From CATQHL01 sp965242895 (GTDB taxonomy: Bacteria > Actinomycetota > Acidimicrobiia > Acidimicrobiales > CATQHL01): 64,000 bases of DNA. Below, in pieces: positions 35,136-42,536 of the stretch (positions are counted from its first letter, which is position 1; the number at the start of each line of letters is the position of its first letter). The stretch is taken from the NCBI GenBank assembly GCA_965242895.1, contig OZ251507.1, positions 496,001-560,000 of the forward strand, given 5' to 3'. A model generated the notes under the pieces. It made no database searches, had not been told where the DNA came from, and saw only the letters and a program-made list of their open reading frames with translations. The position numbers and the translations under genes are program-made.

Positions 35136-35259
35136 TCAGCTCCCCACCAGCCATAACAGGACAACCTCAGCTCCCCACCAGCCATCGCAGGACAACCTCA
35201 GCTCCCCACCAGCCATAACAGGACAACCTCAGCTCCCCCCTAGCAATCGCAGGAAAATC
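35136..35259. repeat. Four 31-bp tandem repeats upstream of cpaF
   Basis: Units start at 35136, 35167, 35198 and 35229; first half TCAGCTCCCCACCAGCCAT, second half AACAGGACAACC or CGCAGGACAACC. The fourth copy is more diverged. A truncated copy precedes the array. No spacers separate the units, so this is not a CRISPR array. Confidence 0.92.
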
Positions 35260-35349
35260 TGCTAAAATCGTTCCTAAGCGAACATTGTCGGCGAGTTAAA
35301 CACTCCGCCCGCGGTCACGACGCCGATTAAGCCCCTGGAGAACCAGCAA

Positions 35350-37110
35350 ATGCCAGAAACCAGTTCAGGTCTGACTCTGTTCAAGCGCTTCCACGAATCC
35401 CTGCTTGAACAGTACCTAGACCTAGAACGCCAAAAACTTTCCCGCGAGGAGATCGACGGTCGTCTAACCGAGGTCGCCAGGGGGATCCTCCAAGAGCACG
35501 ACACCTCTGCTCTCATAGCCGGAGAGATGCCCCTCAACGAGGAGGAGCGAAGAGACTTCTACGCCAGCGTCAGAGGGCTGATGGGAGGCGGCTCCCTAGC
35601 GCCCCTGCTAGACCGCCCCGACGTCGAGAATATCCACGTCCTCGGCCACGACAAGGTGATTCTGTCGCTGGCAAACGGCGACCGCATCCCCGGCCCGCCG
35701 GTAGCAGGCAGCGAGGAAGAACTGGTGATGATGATCCGCCACCTCGCATCCACCGCAGGTCACACCTCTAGGCGTTTCGACACTTCCGCCCCCATCCTGG
35801 ACTTGCGCCTAGCGTCCGGTCACCGCCTGTTCGCCATCACTTCGGTGGCAGAACAGACGTCCGTGGTCATCCGCCGCCACCGCATGCTGCAGTCTTCAAT
35901 GGAAATCCTGGAAAAGGCCGGCACTGTCTCCCCTCAAGCCCGAGAAGTGCTGAGGGCAGCGATACATCCTCCCAACCCTGCCAACCTGCTCGTGGTCGGC
36001 GGCACAGGAGCGGGCAAGACGACGCTGCTGCGCTCTCTGCTGTCTGAGGTTCCGCAGCACGAGTTCCTCGTGACCATAGAAGACACGCTCGAACTCCATC
36101 TTCAATCCTCCGGCCTGCACGAGCGCACCCTGGCGCTGGAGACCCGCACCTCCAACACCGAAGGAAAGGGCGAGATCGCAATGTACGACCTTGCGAAGGC
36201 CGCCCTGCGAATGTCGCCCGACCGAGTGATCGTCGGAGAGGTTCGCGGCGGCGAGGTCATGCAGCTTCTCCAGGCGATGGGCATCGGCAACGACGGCTCC
36301 CTAGGCACCATTCACGCAGGCAGCACCCGAGCAGCCATCAACAAGATCCTCATCTACGCTCAGCGCTCCCCCGACGCTCCGACGCCCGACTCCGTGCTCA
36401 GAGAGATAGCAGAAGTCCTGCACATGCTGGTCTACATCAAGAAGCTGCCGGACGGGCGCCGAGCCATCACGTCGATCCGGGAGGTCACCGGCTACGAGGA
36501 CGGAAAGGTGCTCACCTCCGAAGTGTTCGCACCCGGGGCTGACGGCACGGCCGTCTACGCCCGCCCGTTCAAGTCCGACGGCGAGACGCTGGCCCGCCTG
36601 GTCGCATCCGGATTTGACCCGACCTCTCTAGGCGAGCCGCTCTTTTCGTCCAGTTCAAGCCCCCCGCCGCAACCCCAGGTCGCACCGCCCCCGCCGAGTG
36701 CGCCAGCACCGCAGCCCCAAGCCGCACCGCAGCCCCAGGTCTACAGACCCTCGATGCCGCCCCAGCAGCCAGCCCAGCCAGCCCCAGCCCAGCCCCAGCA
36801 ACCTGCTGCCGTCCAGCGGCCCGCCGCTTACCCGCCCATGCACCTGCCCGTTCAGCACCCCCAACCTCAACCGAGCGCCCAGCCCGCCGCCGCCCAGTTC
36901 CTGCCCGACGCCCAGCCTCAACCGAGCCCCCAGCCCGCGCCAGCCGCCCACCCAGCCGCTTCCGCTCATCTTCAGCCAGCGCCAGCCCCCCAGCCAGCCC
37001 CCCCCCCCTCCTCCCCAGCCTCAGACGCCCGCCGCTCCGCCCCAGCCCCAGCAGCCCGCCCACCCCAACTATCCCGACTACGAAGTGCCAGCGGCGAGGC
37101 ACGCCGCTAG
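35350..37110 (+). CDS. CpaF/TadA-type secretion ATPase with Gln/Pro/Ala tail (likely frameshifted near the end)
   Basis: Hexameric ATPase that powers Tad pilus assembly. Conserved core (residues ~1-415): VVGGTGAGKTTLLRSLLSEV (Walker A, about 218-225), VTIEDTLELHLQ (Asp box), RVIVGEVRGGEVMQLLQAM (Walker B) and GSLGTIHAGSTR (His box). Residues ~435-550 are Pro/Gln/Ala-rich. At an 11-C run (36998-37008) this frame switches to an Arg-rich ending, while the next frame continues as PQPQTPAAPPQPQQPAHP and ends with NYPDYEVPAARHAAS at 37114. That frame is better coding sequence, so a slip at the run is likely. The catalytic core is unaffected. Confidence 0.9.
   Translation: MPETSSGLTLFKRFHESLLEQYLDLERQKLSREEIDGRLTEVARGILQEHDTSALIAGEMPLNEEERRDFYASVRGLMGGGSLAPLLDRPDVENIHVLGHDKVILSLANGDRIPGPPVAGSEEELVMMIRHLASTAGHTSRRFDTSAPILDLRLASGHRLFAITSVAEQTSVVIRRHRMLQSSMEILEKAGTVSPQAREVLRAAIHPPNPANLLVVGGTGAGKTTLLRSLLSEVPQHEFLVTIEDTLELHLQSSGLHERTLALETRTSNTEGKGEIAMYDLAKAALRMSPDRVIVGEVRGGEVMQLLQAMGIGNDGSLGTIHAGSTRAAINKILIYAQRSPDAPTPDSVLREIAEVLHMLVYIKKLPDGRRAITSIREVTGYEDGKVLTSEVFAPGADGTAVYARPFKSDGETLARLVASGFDPTSLGEPLFSSSSSPPPQPQVAPPPPSAPAPQPQAAPQPQVYRPSMPPQQPAQPAPAQPQQPAAVQRPAAYPPMHLPVQHPQPQPSAQPAAAQFLPDAQPQPSPQPAPAAHPAASAHLQPAPAPQPAPPPSSPASDARRSAPAPAARPPQLSRLRSASGEARR
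36998..37008. repeat. 11-C homopolymer inside cpaF (possible frameshift or phase-variation site)
   Basis: Run of 11 C within the Pro-rich tail. A change of one base joins the upstream frame to the frame ending at 37114, which continues the same composition. Either sequencing error or a real slippage site. Confidence 0.7.
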
Positions 37111-37164
37111 TTAAACGTCATTAACTTGCTCGCTCACGCCCCGCCGTCGGCAGAGTAAAGACCC

Positions 37165-38076
37165 GTGGCCGTCCCCCTCACTCTGCTGCTAGGTCTCCTA
37201 GGCGGCATCGGCCTGTTCGTCGTAATCATCAGTTTCCGAGAAAAGCCGGAAAAAGAAAAAACCCAGGTACGCCTCAAGAAATTCAAGGCCAAAGGCCCCA
37301 GGTCGCAGGCAACAGCAACCCTCACCAACAACGCCCTTCAAGTCATCATCACAGCGGCTCTGGCCTTCGGAGCCTGGTACCTGACGGGCTGGTACGCAGC
37401 CGCCCTGCTCACTGCCGGAGCCGGCTGGGCCGGCCCCAAGATGGCCAAAGCGCCCGGTCTGCGCAAAAAGGCCACCGAAGAGATCGAGGCCTACTCCCAG
37501 TGGGCAGAACAGATACGAGACTTGGTGTCTTCCAGCGGGTCTCTCTATGAAGCCGTGACCCTCTCCGCCGACAACTCGCCAGAGCTGCTTCGCCCTTCCG
37601 TCATGCAGATGACCGCCATAGCTCGAACCACCGGCCTCCCTCCAGCCCTGGACTGGTTCGCCAACGAAATGCGCTCCCCCCACGCCGACCGCCTGGTGCT
37701 CGGTCTTCGCATCGCCTGGGATTCCGGGGCACGCGTCTCCGAGGCGTTCGACAGCACCGCCCGCAGAATGCGCGGTGAGGTGGACGTGCGGCGACGCAAC
37801 GAGGTCAGCAACAGCCGCGCCTGGACGCAAGTGGTCGCCATCCTGGGCGTCACGATGATCTCGGTGCTGCTTCTAGCCGTGCTCAACAGAGGGTTTTTTG
37901 AACCCTTCAGCACTTTCATCGGCCAGCTAGTGCTGCTCGGGGTGGGAGGCCTGATGGTCGGCAGCATCTTCTGGGTTCTGAAGCTCTCCGAAACGGACAC
38001 CCCGATTCGGCTGCTCGATCTCGACACCACCGACGAAAAAGACAAGGCCAAGAAGGACAAGGCCAAAAAAGCATGA
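37165..38076 (+). CDS. TadB-like inner-membrane pilus assembly protein
   Basis: GspF/T2SSF-domain protein of the Tad platform. N-terminal helix LTLLLGLLGGIGLFVVIISF, basic segment, then two closely spaced helices (ALQVIITAALAFGAWYLTGW and AALLTAGAGWAG), a cytoplasmic T2SSF domain (EEIEAYSQWAEQIRDLVSSS, VSEAFDSTARRMRGEVDVRR) and two C-terminal helices. GTG start. The C terminus is a Lys/Asp stretch. Its stop overlaps the tadC start (ATGA), so the two are coupled, as in Tad loci generally. Confidence 0.85.
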   Translation: MAVPLTLLLGLLGGIGLFVVIISFREKPEKEKTQVRLKKFKAKGPRSQATATLTNNALQVIITAALAFGAWYLTGWYAAALLTAGAGWAGPKMAKAPGLRKKATEEIEAYSQWAEQIRDLVSSSGSLYEAVTLSADNSPELLRPSVMQMTAIARTTGLPPALDWFANEMRSPHADRLVLGLRIAWDSGARVSEAFDSTARRMRGEVDVRRRNEVSNSRAWTQVVAILGVTMISVLLLAVLNRGFFEPFSTFIGQLVLLGVGGLMVGSIFWVLKLSETDTPIRLLDLDTTDEKDKAKKDKAKKA

Positions 38077-38945
38077 ACACGGCGGTGATCGCACTGGCAG
38101 TCAGCGGCGGACTAGGACTGCTGGTCTTCATCCTGGGTTTCCGACCCGCCCCCGAACAGGACGTAGTTCCGGGCGCCCCCAAAGGGGCTCGTCAACGAAT
38201 GCGCCCGCTGCGCGCCATGGGGCAGATGATTCAGAACGAACTCAGGGGCAAGGAAGAACTGGTTCAGGACGCCTTGATGGTGGGGCGCACGCTGGAAGCC
38301 CACGCACTAAACAAGTTCACAGGCTTGATCGTGGGCCTAGTCCTGACAGTGGGAACAGGGATGGCACTCAGCCTGTTCGGTCTAGGTCTGTCCCCCCTAA
38401 TCCTGGTCATAGCTGGAGGCGTGGGCTGCCTGCTCGGCTGGTGGCTGCCAGATTCGATGCTGCACACAGAAGCCGAAAAGGAAAGGCAGTATTTCCAGCA
38501 GGTCACAGAATCCTGGCTGGAGCTAGCCAGCCAACTAGTAACGGCAGGATCCGACACCTTCGCCGCCCTGGTAACGGCCGCCTCCTACAGCGAGCAGCCC
38601 GTCTTCGTCATCATTCGGAATTCCCTACGGGAGGCAGCCGCACGGGGCGAGCCTCCATGGAACGGGTTGCGAAAGATGTCGAGAGAACGCCGTCTGAGAT
38701 TCCTAGACCCCTTCTGCGCCTCCCTGGAACTGGCCGGAACCACGGGAGCCGAGTCGCGCCAGACGATCCTGGCGCAGGTCGAAGCGTCCCGAGCCAAGGC
38801 ACTCTTCGAAGCCGACGCCGCAGCCGCCTCTTCCGGAGAGAAAATGGGGGCTCCCCTAGCGCTCATCGGCGGGGCGTTCATGGTGCTAATGGGCTATCCG
38901 CCGATGGCGCAGATCATGGACTCGGCTACGATTTCCGGAATCTGA
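38073..38945 (+). CDS. TadC-like inner-membrane pilus assembly protein
   Basis: Second T2SSF-family protein. Helices at the N terminus (VIALAVSGGLGLLVFILGF), the middle (FTGLIVGLVLTVGTGMAL, LILVIAGGVGCLLGWWL) and the C terminus (ALIGGAFMVLMGYPPMAQIM). Between them is a cytoplasmic domain (TESWLELASQLVTAGSDTFA, RRLRFLDPFCASLELAGTTG). ATG overlaps the tadB stop. It is the last gene of the main Tad block before the small-gene string. Confidence 0.85.
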   Translation: MNTAVIALAVSGGLGLLVFILGFRPAPEQDVVPGAPKGARQRMRPLRAMGQMIQNELRGKEELVQDALMVGRTLEAHALNKFTGLIVGLVLTVGTGMALSLFGLGLSPLILVIAGGVGCLLGWWLPDSMLHTEAEKERQYFQQVTESWLELASQLVTAGSDTFAALVTAASYSEQPVFVIIRNSLREAAARGEPPWNGLRKMSRERRLRFLDPFCASLELAGTTGAESRQTILAQVEASRAKALFEADAAAASSGEKMGAPLALIGGAFMVLMGYPPMAQIMDSATISGI

Positions 38946-38952
38946 TACAGAT

Positions 38953-38981
38953 TTGACACACCCCCGGATTTCAGATGGTAT
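38953..38981 (+). promoter_or_regulatory. Predicted promoter downstream of tadC
   Basis: TTGACA (38953-38958), 17-bp spacer, TGGTAT (38976-38981), just 7 bp past the tadC stop. It would serve the small-gene string that follows. Confidence 0.5.
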
Positions 38982-38987
38982 CTGCCG

Positions 38988-39321
38988 ATGCTCACCGACC
39001 GGTACCTCACGATGGGGGGAAGCGTGCGGCCAGATCGCATACTTCGAGCGGGTTCTGCGGAGGCGGTGGCGTCTAGACGCCACCGACGAAGATCACCAGG
39101 TGACTATCGGGCAGGTAGACCCCATCGTCGACTCAGAGCACATCACTAACGAGCAAGTCAACAGAGCCAGCGCCCGCACGAGCCCCCCATACTCACCGCA
39201 GAGACAACAGCGACCTGGAAATCTAGGCGAGCATCTACCACGATCCCGAGACGGGCAACGACGACGCCCAGATTCCTAGGCATCCTCAAAGCACAACAAC
39301 AGCGACCCCCCCCCCCCCCCC
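38988..39321 (+). pseudogene. Decayed small coding region (uncertain) ending in a 16-C run
   Basis: No intact frame spans this stretch. Pieces in different frames look coding: IAYFERVLRRRWRLDATDED continuing to ITNEQVN (39032-39160), then ASIYHDPETGNDDAQIPRHP after an in-frame TAG (39219-39290), followed by Thr-rich sequence like the neighbours. Frame changes would be needed near a G-run at 39013 and near 39165. A 16-C homopolymer (39306-39321) closes it. It may be a broken first gene of the small-gene string or chance; both are possible. Confidence 0.28.
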
Positions 39322-39384
39322 AGGGGTCGTCGAGCGTGGCAGCTTCGACCTGACGAGCAGCCATCAACCGAACGGAGCAACCAA

Positions 39385-39642
39385 ATGACCTACACATACA
39401 CGATCACCGACCACCGAGGGGCGATCCTGAAACTCGAAGCGTTCGAAGATGCCGACGGAAGCGTGACCATCACGGGCGAAGACCGGTCGCTCGCAGGGAC
39501 TTACTCAGCGTCCCCAAACGATGTGCTCAGCGCCGACCCGCAGATGCTGCCGGACACCGCTCAGACCCTCGGGGGATTAGAGAGCCGCCTGTGGCTGCTG
39601 CCCCTACTCACACTTAATACCTACGACCCTCTTATTGGCTAG
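39385..39642 (+). CDS. Small hypothetical protein, first of a small-gene string
   Basis: 85 residues, balanced composition: MTYTYTITDHRGAILKLEAF, DADGSVTITGEDRSLAGTYS, then QTLGGLESRLWLLPLLT. The first half looks like a beta-rich fold with alternating Thr/Ile. ATG preceded by GGAG eight bases upstream. No family recognised. It is separated from tadC by promoter and damaged sequence and followed after 48 bp by a tiny membrane protein. Confidence 0.65.
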   Translation: MTYTYTITDHRGAILKLEAFEDADGSVTITGEDRSLAGTYSASPNDVLSADPQMLPDTAQTLGGLESRLWLLPLLTLNTYDPLIG

Positions 39643-39690
39643 TGCGGGCGATAGCGGAGGGGCGCCGCTGAACAAGATCAGAGCGGCGTC

Positions 39691-39870
39691 GTGATTGACC
39701 GCATTAGCTCCTTCCTAGCCCGCGTTAGCTCCTTCCTAGCCCACTTGGTGGCTTGCGGGCCGCTCATCGTCATCGCTTGGGGAATGGTGGTCGGCGAAGA
39801 ATTTCGGGCGCTAGTCCTGCTCATCGTTGGCGCTTGCTACTTGTGGGGGAGACTGGGGCGGAAGCCATGA
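39691..39870 (+). CDS. Tiny membrane protein (59 aa)
   Basis: GTG start, 59 residues. A duplicated N-terminal heptad (RISSFLA then RVSSFLA) comes from repeat GTTAGCTCCTTCCTAGCCC. Two hydrophobic stretches follow (LVACGPLIVIAWGMVV and ALVLLIVGACYLW), ending in GRLGRKP. The stop overlaps the next start (ATGA), which supports its being translated. Function unknown; a short two-helix membrane protein. Confidence 0.65.
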   Translation: MIDRISSFLARVSSFLAHLVACGPLIVIAWGMVVGEEFRALVLLIVGACYLWGRLGRKP

Positions 39871-40247
39871 AAGAAGGAATAAAAACTTTCCTAGCCGTCC
39901 TAGCCGTCGCCTACGGGATATTCATCCTCTCCACCAGCGATGACGGGGAACAGCAGCAACCGGATCCAACCTCCCAATGGGTTGACATGGACGGGCCCCC
40001 GCTCATCACCCCCGAGCGGGATGATGGCCCCACCGTCGGGGAAATGGAAGACCGGCAACGCCTGGCCCCACCACCGGACTACGGGTTCCTGGACGAATAC
40101 TTCCAACGACCGGACAGGCACAACCGTCGACCGCAAGCGGGATGCGAACGTATCACAACGCGCGGGCACTACTGCGGCGACCTCACGCAACCGACAACGA
40201 CGACCACTTGGACGCCCACTTGCCGGCAGGGAGTGTGCAAACTATGA
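39867..40247 (+). CDS. Small membrane-anchored protein with Cys/Thr-rich C terminus
   Basis: 126 residues from ATG 39867, which overlaps the previous stop. One N-terminal helix (TFLAVLAVAYGIFILSTS) with few positive residues before it, then an acidic Pro/Gln region and a C-terminal GCERITTRGHYCGDL, a Thr run (TQPTTTTTWTPT) and CRQGVCKL. The Thr-rich segment and paired Cys suggest a secreted or surface-exposed part. It resembles in layout the larger protein at 40663. Unknown family. Confidence 0.7.
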   Translation: MKEGIKTFLAVLAVAYGIFILSTSDDGEQQQPDPTSQWVDMDGPPLITPERDDGPTVGEMEDRQRLAPPPDYGFLDEYFQRPDRHNRRPQAGCERITTRGHYCGDLTQPTTTTTWTPTCRQGVCKL

Positions 40248-40514
40248 GAATCCGCACAGCGAAGCAGGTTTCCCGTTTGGTCGTGTTCTGGGGTGGCGGC
40301 GTGAAACTCACACCGGAGCAAGCAAGATTTCAAACAAGCCGTCGCGAAGGACAGACCGACTCGGAAGTGGACGCTCACGCCAAAAGACGTCAAGGCCCAA
40401 CAGCTAGACGGAGTGCTGACGGCCGCCGCCTGGAGTGATCGGATCACCTTGTTTGCTTACTCTCACGGAGACAAACTCGGCGAGCACGCTCTTTTGCGAC
40501 TAACGACGGAGTGA
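40244..40514 (+). pseudogene. Small gene broken by a 4-bp tandem duplication
   Basis: The ATG at 40244 overlaps the previous stop (ATGA) and reads MRIRTAKQVSRLVVFWGGGV then KLTPEQ. At a tandem AGCA AGCA (40317-40324) the frame is lost. In the +1 frame the sequence continues with DFKQAVAKDRPTRKWTLTPK, then DVKAQQLDGVLTAAAWSDRI and TLFAYSHGDKLGEHALLRLT, ending at TGA 40512-40514, which overlaps the next gene's GTG. Removing one AGCA copy gives an intact ~89-residue protein. Both ends fit the overlapping-gene pattern, so the break is internal, either real or an assembly error. Unknown family. Confidence 0.65.
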
Positions 40515-40666
40515 GCTACGACCTCATAGACCTGCTGAACGAGTGGGCTGAGATTGAACGCAACGGCGGCGAAGTCCGATGGTGGACTCTCGGATTCGGC
40601 GGCATAATCCCCCCAGCTATCCGCACCACTCTCATCCGAGAGCAGCAAAACCGAGGGAGAAAATGA
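40511..40666 (+). CDS. Tiny hypothetical protein (51 aa)
   Basis: GTG start overlapping the previous stop and ATGA overlap with the next gene. SYDLIDLLNEWAEIERNGGE, then VRWWTLGFGGIIPPAIRTTL and IREQQNRGRK. Balanced composition, Trp-rich, soluble. No family recognised. Its position between overlapping genes on both sides is the main evidence that it is real. Confidence 0.6.
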   Translation: MSYDLIDLLNEWAEIERNGGEVRWWTLGFGGIIPPAIRTTLIREQQNRGRK

Positions 40667-41580
40667 GAAAAACACTGATCACGACCCTGATCATCCTCAT
40701 TGTCGGAGCAGCGGCCGCTGGTTACGCATTCGCCAGAGCGACTACCGACGACGAAGCTAGACGGACGGCAAGCGCTGCACAAGTAAGCAAACCCCCGACG
40801 CCCGCAACTAGCACCACGACGACTACAGCCATTCGACACCCGACTACAACGCTGCTGGCCGCCGAAGACGACTACCCGGAGCGGGAGTTATCGCTCTCGC
40901 CGACAGACGACACGACCGCACCCCCGCCGAGGGTGACCACCACTGCGCCGCCAACCACCACTACGACTACCGAAGCGACTACGACGACGATCCCCCCGAC
41001 TATGACCACTGACGCCACAACAACGACCATCACAGCGGCGGTGTTCACGACAACCACTATCCCCCTAGTCGTCACGACCACAGCACCAACGACAACCACG
41101 CAGCATTACCTGACGCCTACGCCGGCGCAGCCGATTCAGTGCTGGACAGGGTTCGGCTACGAGACGAAGGACGTGGAAACTTCGCTCACGGAAGAGCAAG
41201 TCGTATTGGCGTTAAGCGAAGGCCAACGAGCGGGTCAGAAACGGGGGGAACAGAACGGCGCGGCCTTAGGAAGGCAGGACGGGGAAGCCAGGACTTACCC
41301 CGAACCTCACGCCGAACGCTTCCGAACGGTCGCAGCCGACCTGTCGGAAGCGCTGTCACTGTCCGACATTTACGACTGCGCCTACAGGTTGGCTTATCTG
41401 GAACACGGGGAAGTTCAATACAGGAACGGGTGGCTGGCAGGGTCCGGCAGCGCACGGGGAGGGTGGGACACTTTCTGCTGGTATGTGTGGGCGAATATCC
41501 GAATTGTCGTCGACTCTGACTGCCCAGGGTTGCCCCCCAACGCCCTTCCCTCAATACCCGAGGGAAGCGCAACGCCGTGA
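40663..41580 (+). CDS. Membrane-anchored protein with mucin-like Thr stalk and Cys-containing C-terminal domain
   Basis: 305 residues from ATG 40663. N-terminal membrane helix (LITTLIILIVGAAAAGYAFA). Residues ~45-165 are Thr-rich with Pro (TTTAPPTTTTTTEATTTTIP), a likely glycosylated stalk. The C-terminal ~140 residues are folded: IQCWTGFGYETKDVETSLTE, GQRAGQKRGEQNGAALGRQD, LSDIYDCAYRLAYLEHGEVQ and RGGWDTFCWYVWANIRIVVD, ending DCPG. Four or more Cys may form disulfides, consistent with export. Largest gene of the small-gene string; likely the surface-exposed product. Confidence 0.75.
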   Translation: MRKTLITTLIILIVGAAAAGYAFARATTDDEARRTASAAQVSKPPTPATSTTTTTAIRHPTTTLLAAEDDYPERELSLSPTDDTTAPPPRVTTTAPPTTTTTTEATTTTIPPTMTTDATTTTITAAVFTTTTIPLVVTTTAPTTTTQHYLTPTPAQPIQCWTGFGYETKDVETSLTEEQVVLALSEGQRAGQKRGEQNGAALGRQDGEARTYPEPHAERFRTVAADLSEALSLSDIYDCAYRLAYLEHGEVQYRNGWLAGSGSARGGWDTFCWYVWANIRIVVDSDCPGLPPNALPSIPEGSATP

Positions 41581-41663
41581 AACAAGCCACCAGACGCCTC
41601 TCAGAACCCCACGGCGTGGCAATGGCGGGAAACAGGGAACTGGGGCAATGTGCATTGCTATGA
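41577..41663 (+). CDS. Possible 28-residue peptide gene (weak)
   Basis: GTG at 41577 overlaps the stop of the Thr-rich protein gene and encodes a 28-residue basic peptide (KQATRRLSEPHGVAMAGN...), whose stop overlaps another ATG with 13 codons. The overlap pattern matches the string but the peptide is too short to judge. Confidence 0.25.
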   Translation: MKQATRRLSEPHGVAMAGNRELGQCALL

Positions 41664-41814
41664 AGAATGACATACTGAGAAAAAACGACGCAAGCAACTA
41701 GCCGCAGAACCCCCCGCGAAACGCCCCTACCTCCCCCCGGGGGAATACAGGGCGGAACTCAAAGTATTTGCAGAAAACAGACCAAGAGCGGCATCCCCCC
41801 CTCCCCACTAATGC

Positions 41815-41843
41815 TTGGATTCGTCGCACAGCTATACTATGCT
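41815..41843 (+). promoter_or_regulatory. Predicted promoter upstream of the possible frameshifted peptide
   Basis: TTGGAT (41815-41820), 17-bp spacer, TATGCT (41838-41843), in AT-richer DNA. Good spacing, moderate match. Confidence 0.4.
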
Positions 41844-42047
41844 AGTTTAAATATTACTCACTCGCAGGATTAGCCGACGAATGACCACTCGCACCCTGCA
41901 CAGGAACATACTCACCGTGTCAAACCGCCCTCACTCTCGCCGCCGCGGGAACGATCATCGGCGGCAGCGCCGCCACCCTAGCGACCTGACATTGCGGAGG
42001 GCATTCCGAAGAACTCGCAACGCCCCTTTCGCCATCTGTTAAAATTG

Positions 42048-42076
42048 TTGCACAAAAGGTATTGCACTGGTAAACT
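42048..42076 (+). promoter_or_regulatory. Predicted promoter of the pilin genes
   Basis: TTGCAC (42048-42053), 17-bp spacer, TAAACT (42071-42076), 82 bp before the first pilin ATG. Best promoter match in this part of the window. Confidence 0.55.
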
Positions 42077-42157
42077 TAACCTAAGATTCAGCAAACACAG
42101 AATCAGAATATAGAGGTCTCCCGACAAGCGAGAGCCCTTAAGACAATGGAGGTTCAA

Positions 42158-42469
42158 ATGCTCTCAGTCGTTTTGCTCTCAATAGGAATTCCATGTATCG
42201 TCGCGGCCGCTTTTGCCGGTCTAAGACGAGGAATGCCCGCCCTGGTTGCGGACATGCGCGGCATCGCGCTTCAGACCGTAATCATCATGGTGGTGCTCAT
42301 AGCCATAGCAGGCGCAATCGCAGCAGTCTTAGTCACACGCGGAAATACAGCAGTAGATGAAGCGGAACGCATCGACGTGCAAGTCAATGCTGATGATCTA
42401 GATTCCAAGGAACTATGCGAGGCTGCCGGTTTTACTTGGACAGATGGTCCCCCTGAAGATTGCTCTTAG
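42158..42469 (+). CDS. Flp/pilin-like protein with class-III-type helix, copy 1
   Basis: 103 residues from ATG 42158, which has GGAGG five bases upstream; the ATG at 42146 is therefore not used. A short hydrophobic N terminus, a basic/acidic segment (LRRGMPALVADMRG), then a strongly hydrophobic helix (ALQTVIIMVVLIAIAGAIAA) and a polar tail ending CEAAGFTWTDGPPEDC. The RG-IALQT junction is a possible prepilin cleavage site but lacks the usual Glu at +5. Its position next to TadE genes points to a Tad pilin. The helix is nearly identical at DNA level to copy 2. Confidence 0.65.
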   Translation: MLSVVLLSIGIPCIVAAAFAGLRRGMPALVADMRGIALQTVIIMVVLIAIAGAIAAVLVTRGNTAVDEAERIDVQVNADDLDSKELCEAAGFTWTDGPPEDCS

Positions 42470-42536
42470 TAACGACTAAGCGTCCGGCCCATTTTAAAAC
42501 AGGAAACCTTAGGAAGGAGATAGCAAAGGAGTGACG

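Larger units (their letters stand above)
41664..42157. other. ~490-bp intergenic region before the pilin genes
   Basis: No clear gene. A frame at 41881-42043 (ATG ACC ACT...) starts after a possible promoter, but a more hydrophobic stretch (ALTLAAAGTIIGGSAATLAT, about 41920-41990) is one frame away, so a small frameshifted membrane-peptide gene is possible. Two promoter-like sites lie at 41815 and 42048. Confidence 0.45.

Noticed and set aside
35136..35259. Possible CRISPR array
   Set aside because: Units are contiguous with no unique spacers, and no cas genes are in the window.
38953..39279. Intact 108-codon frame starting at TTG 38953
   Set aside because: The TTG lies in the -35 box of a promoter-like site and the second half is Arg/Gln-rich non-coding-like sequence; only parts look coding, so it is treated as decayed.
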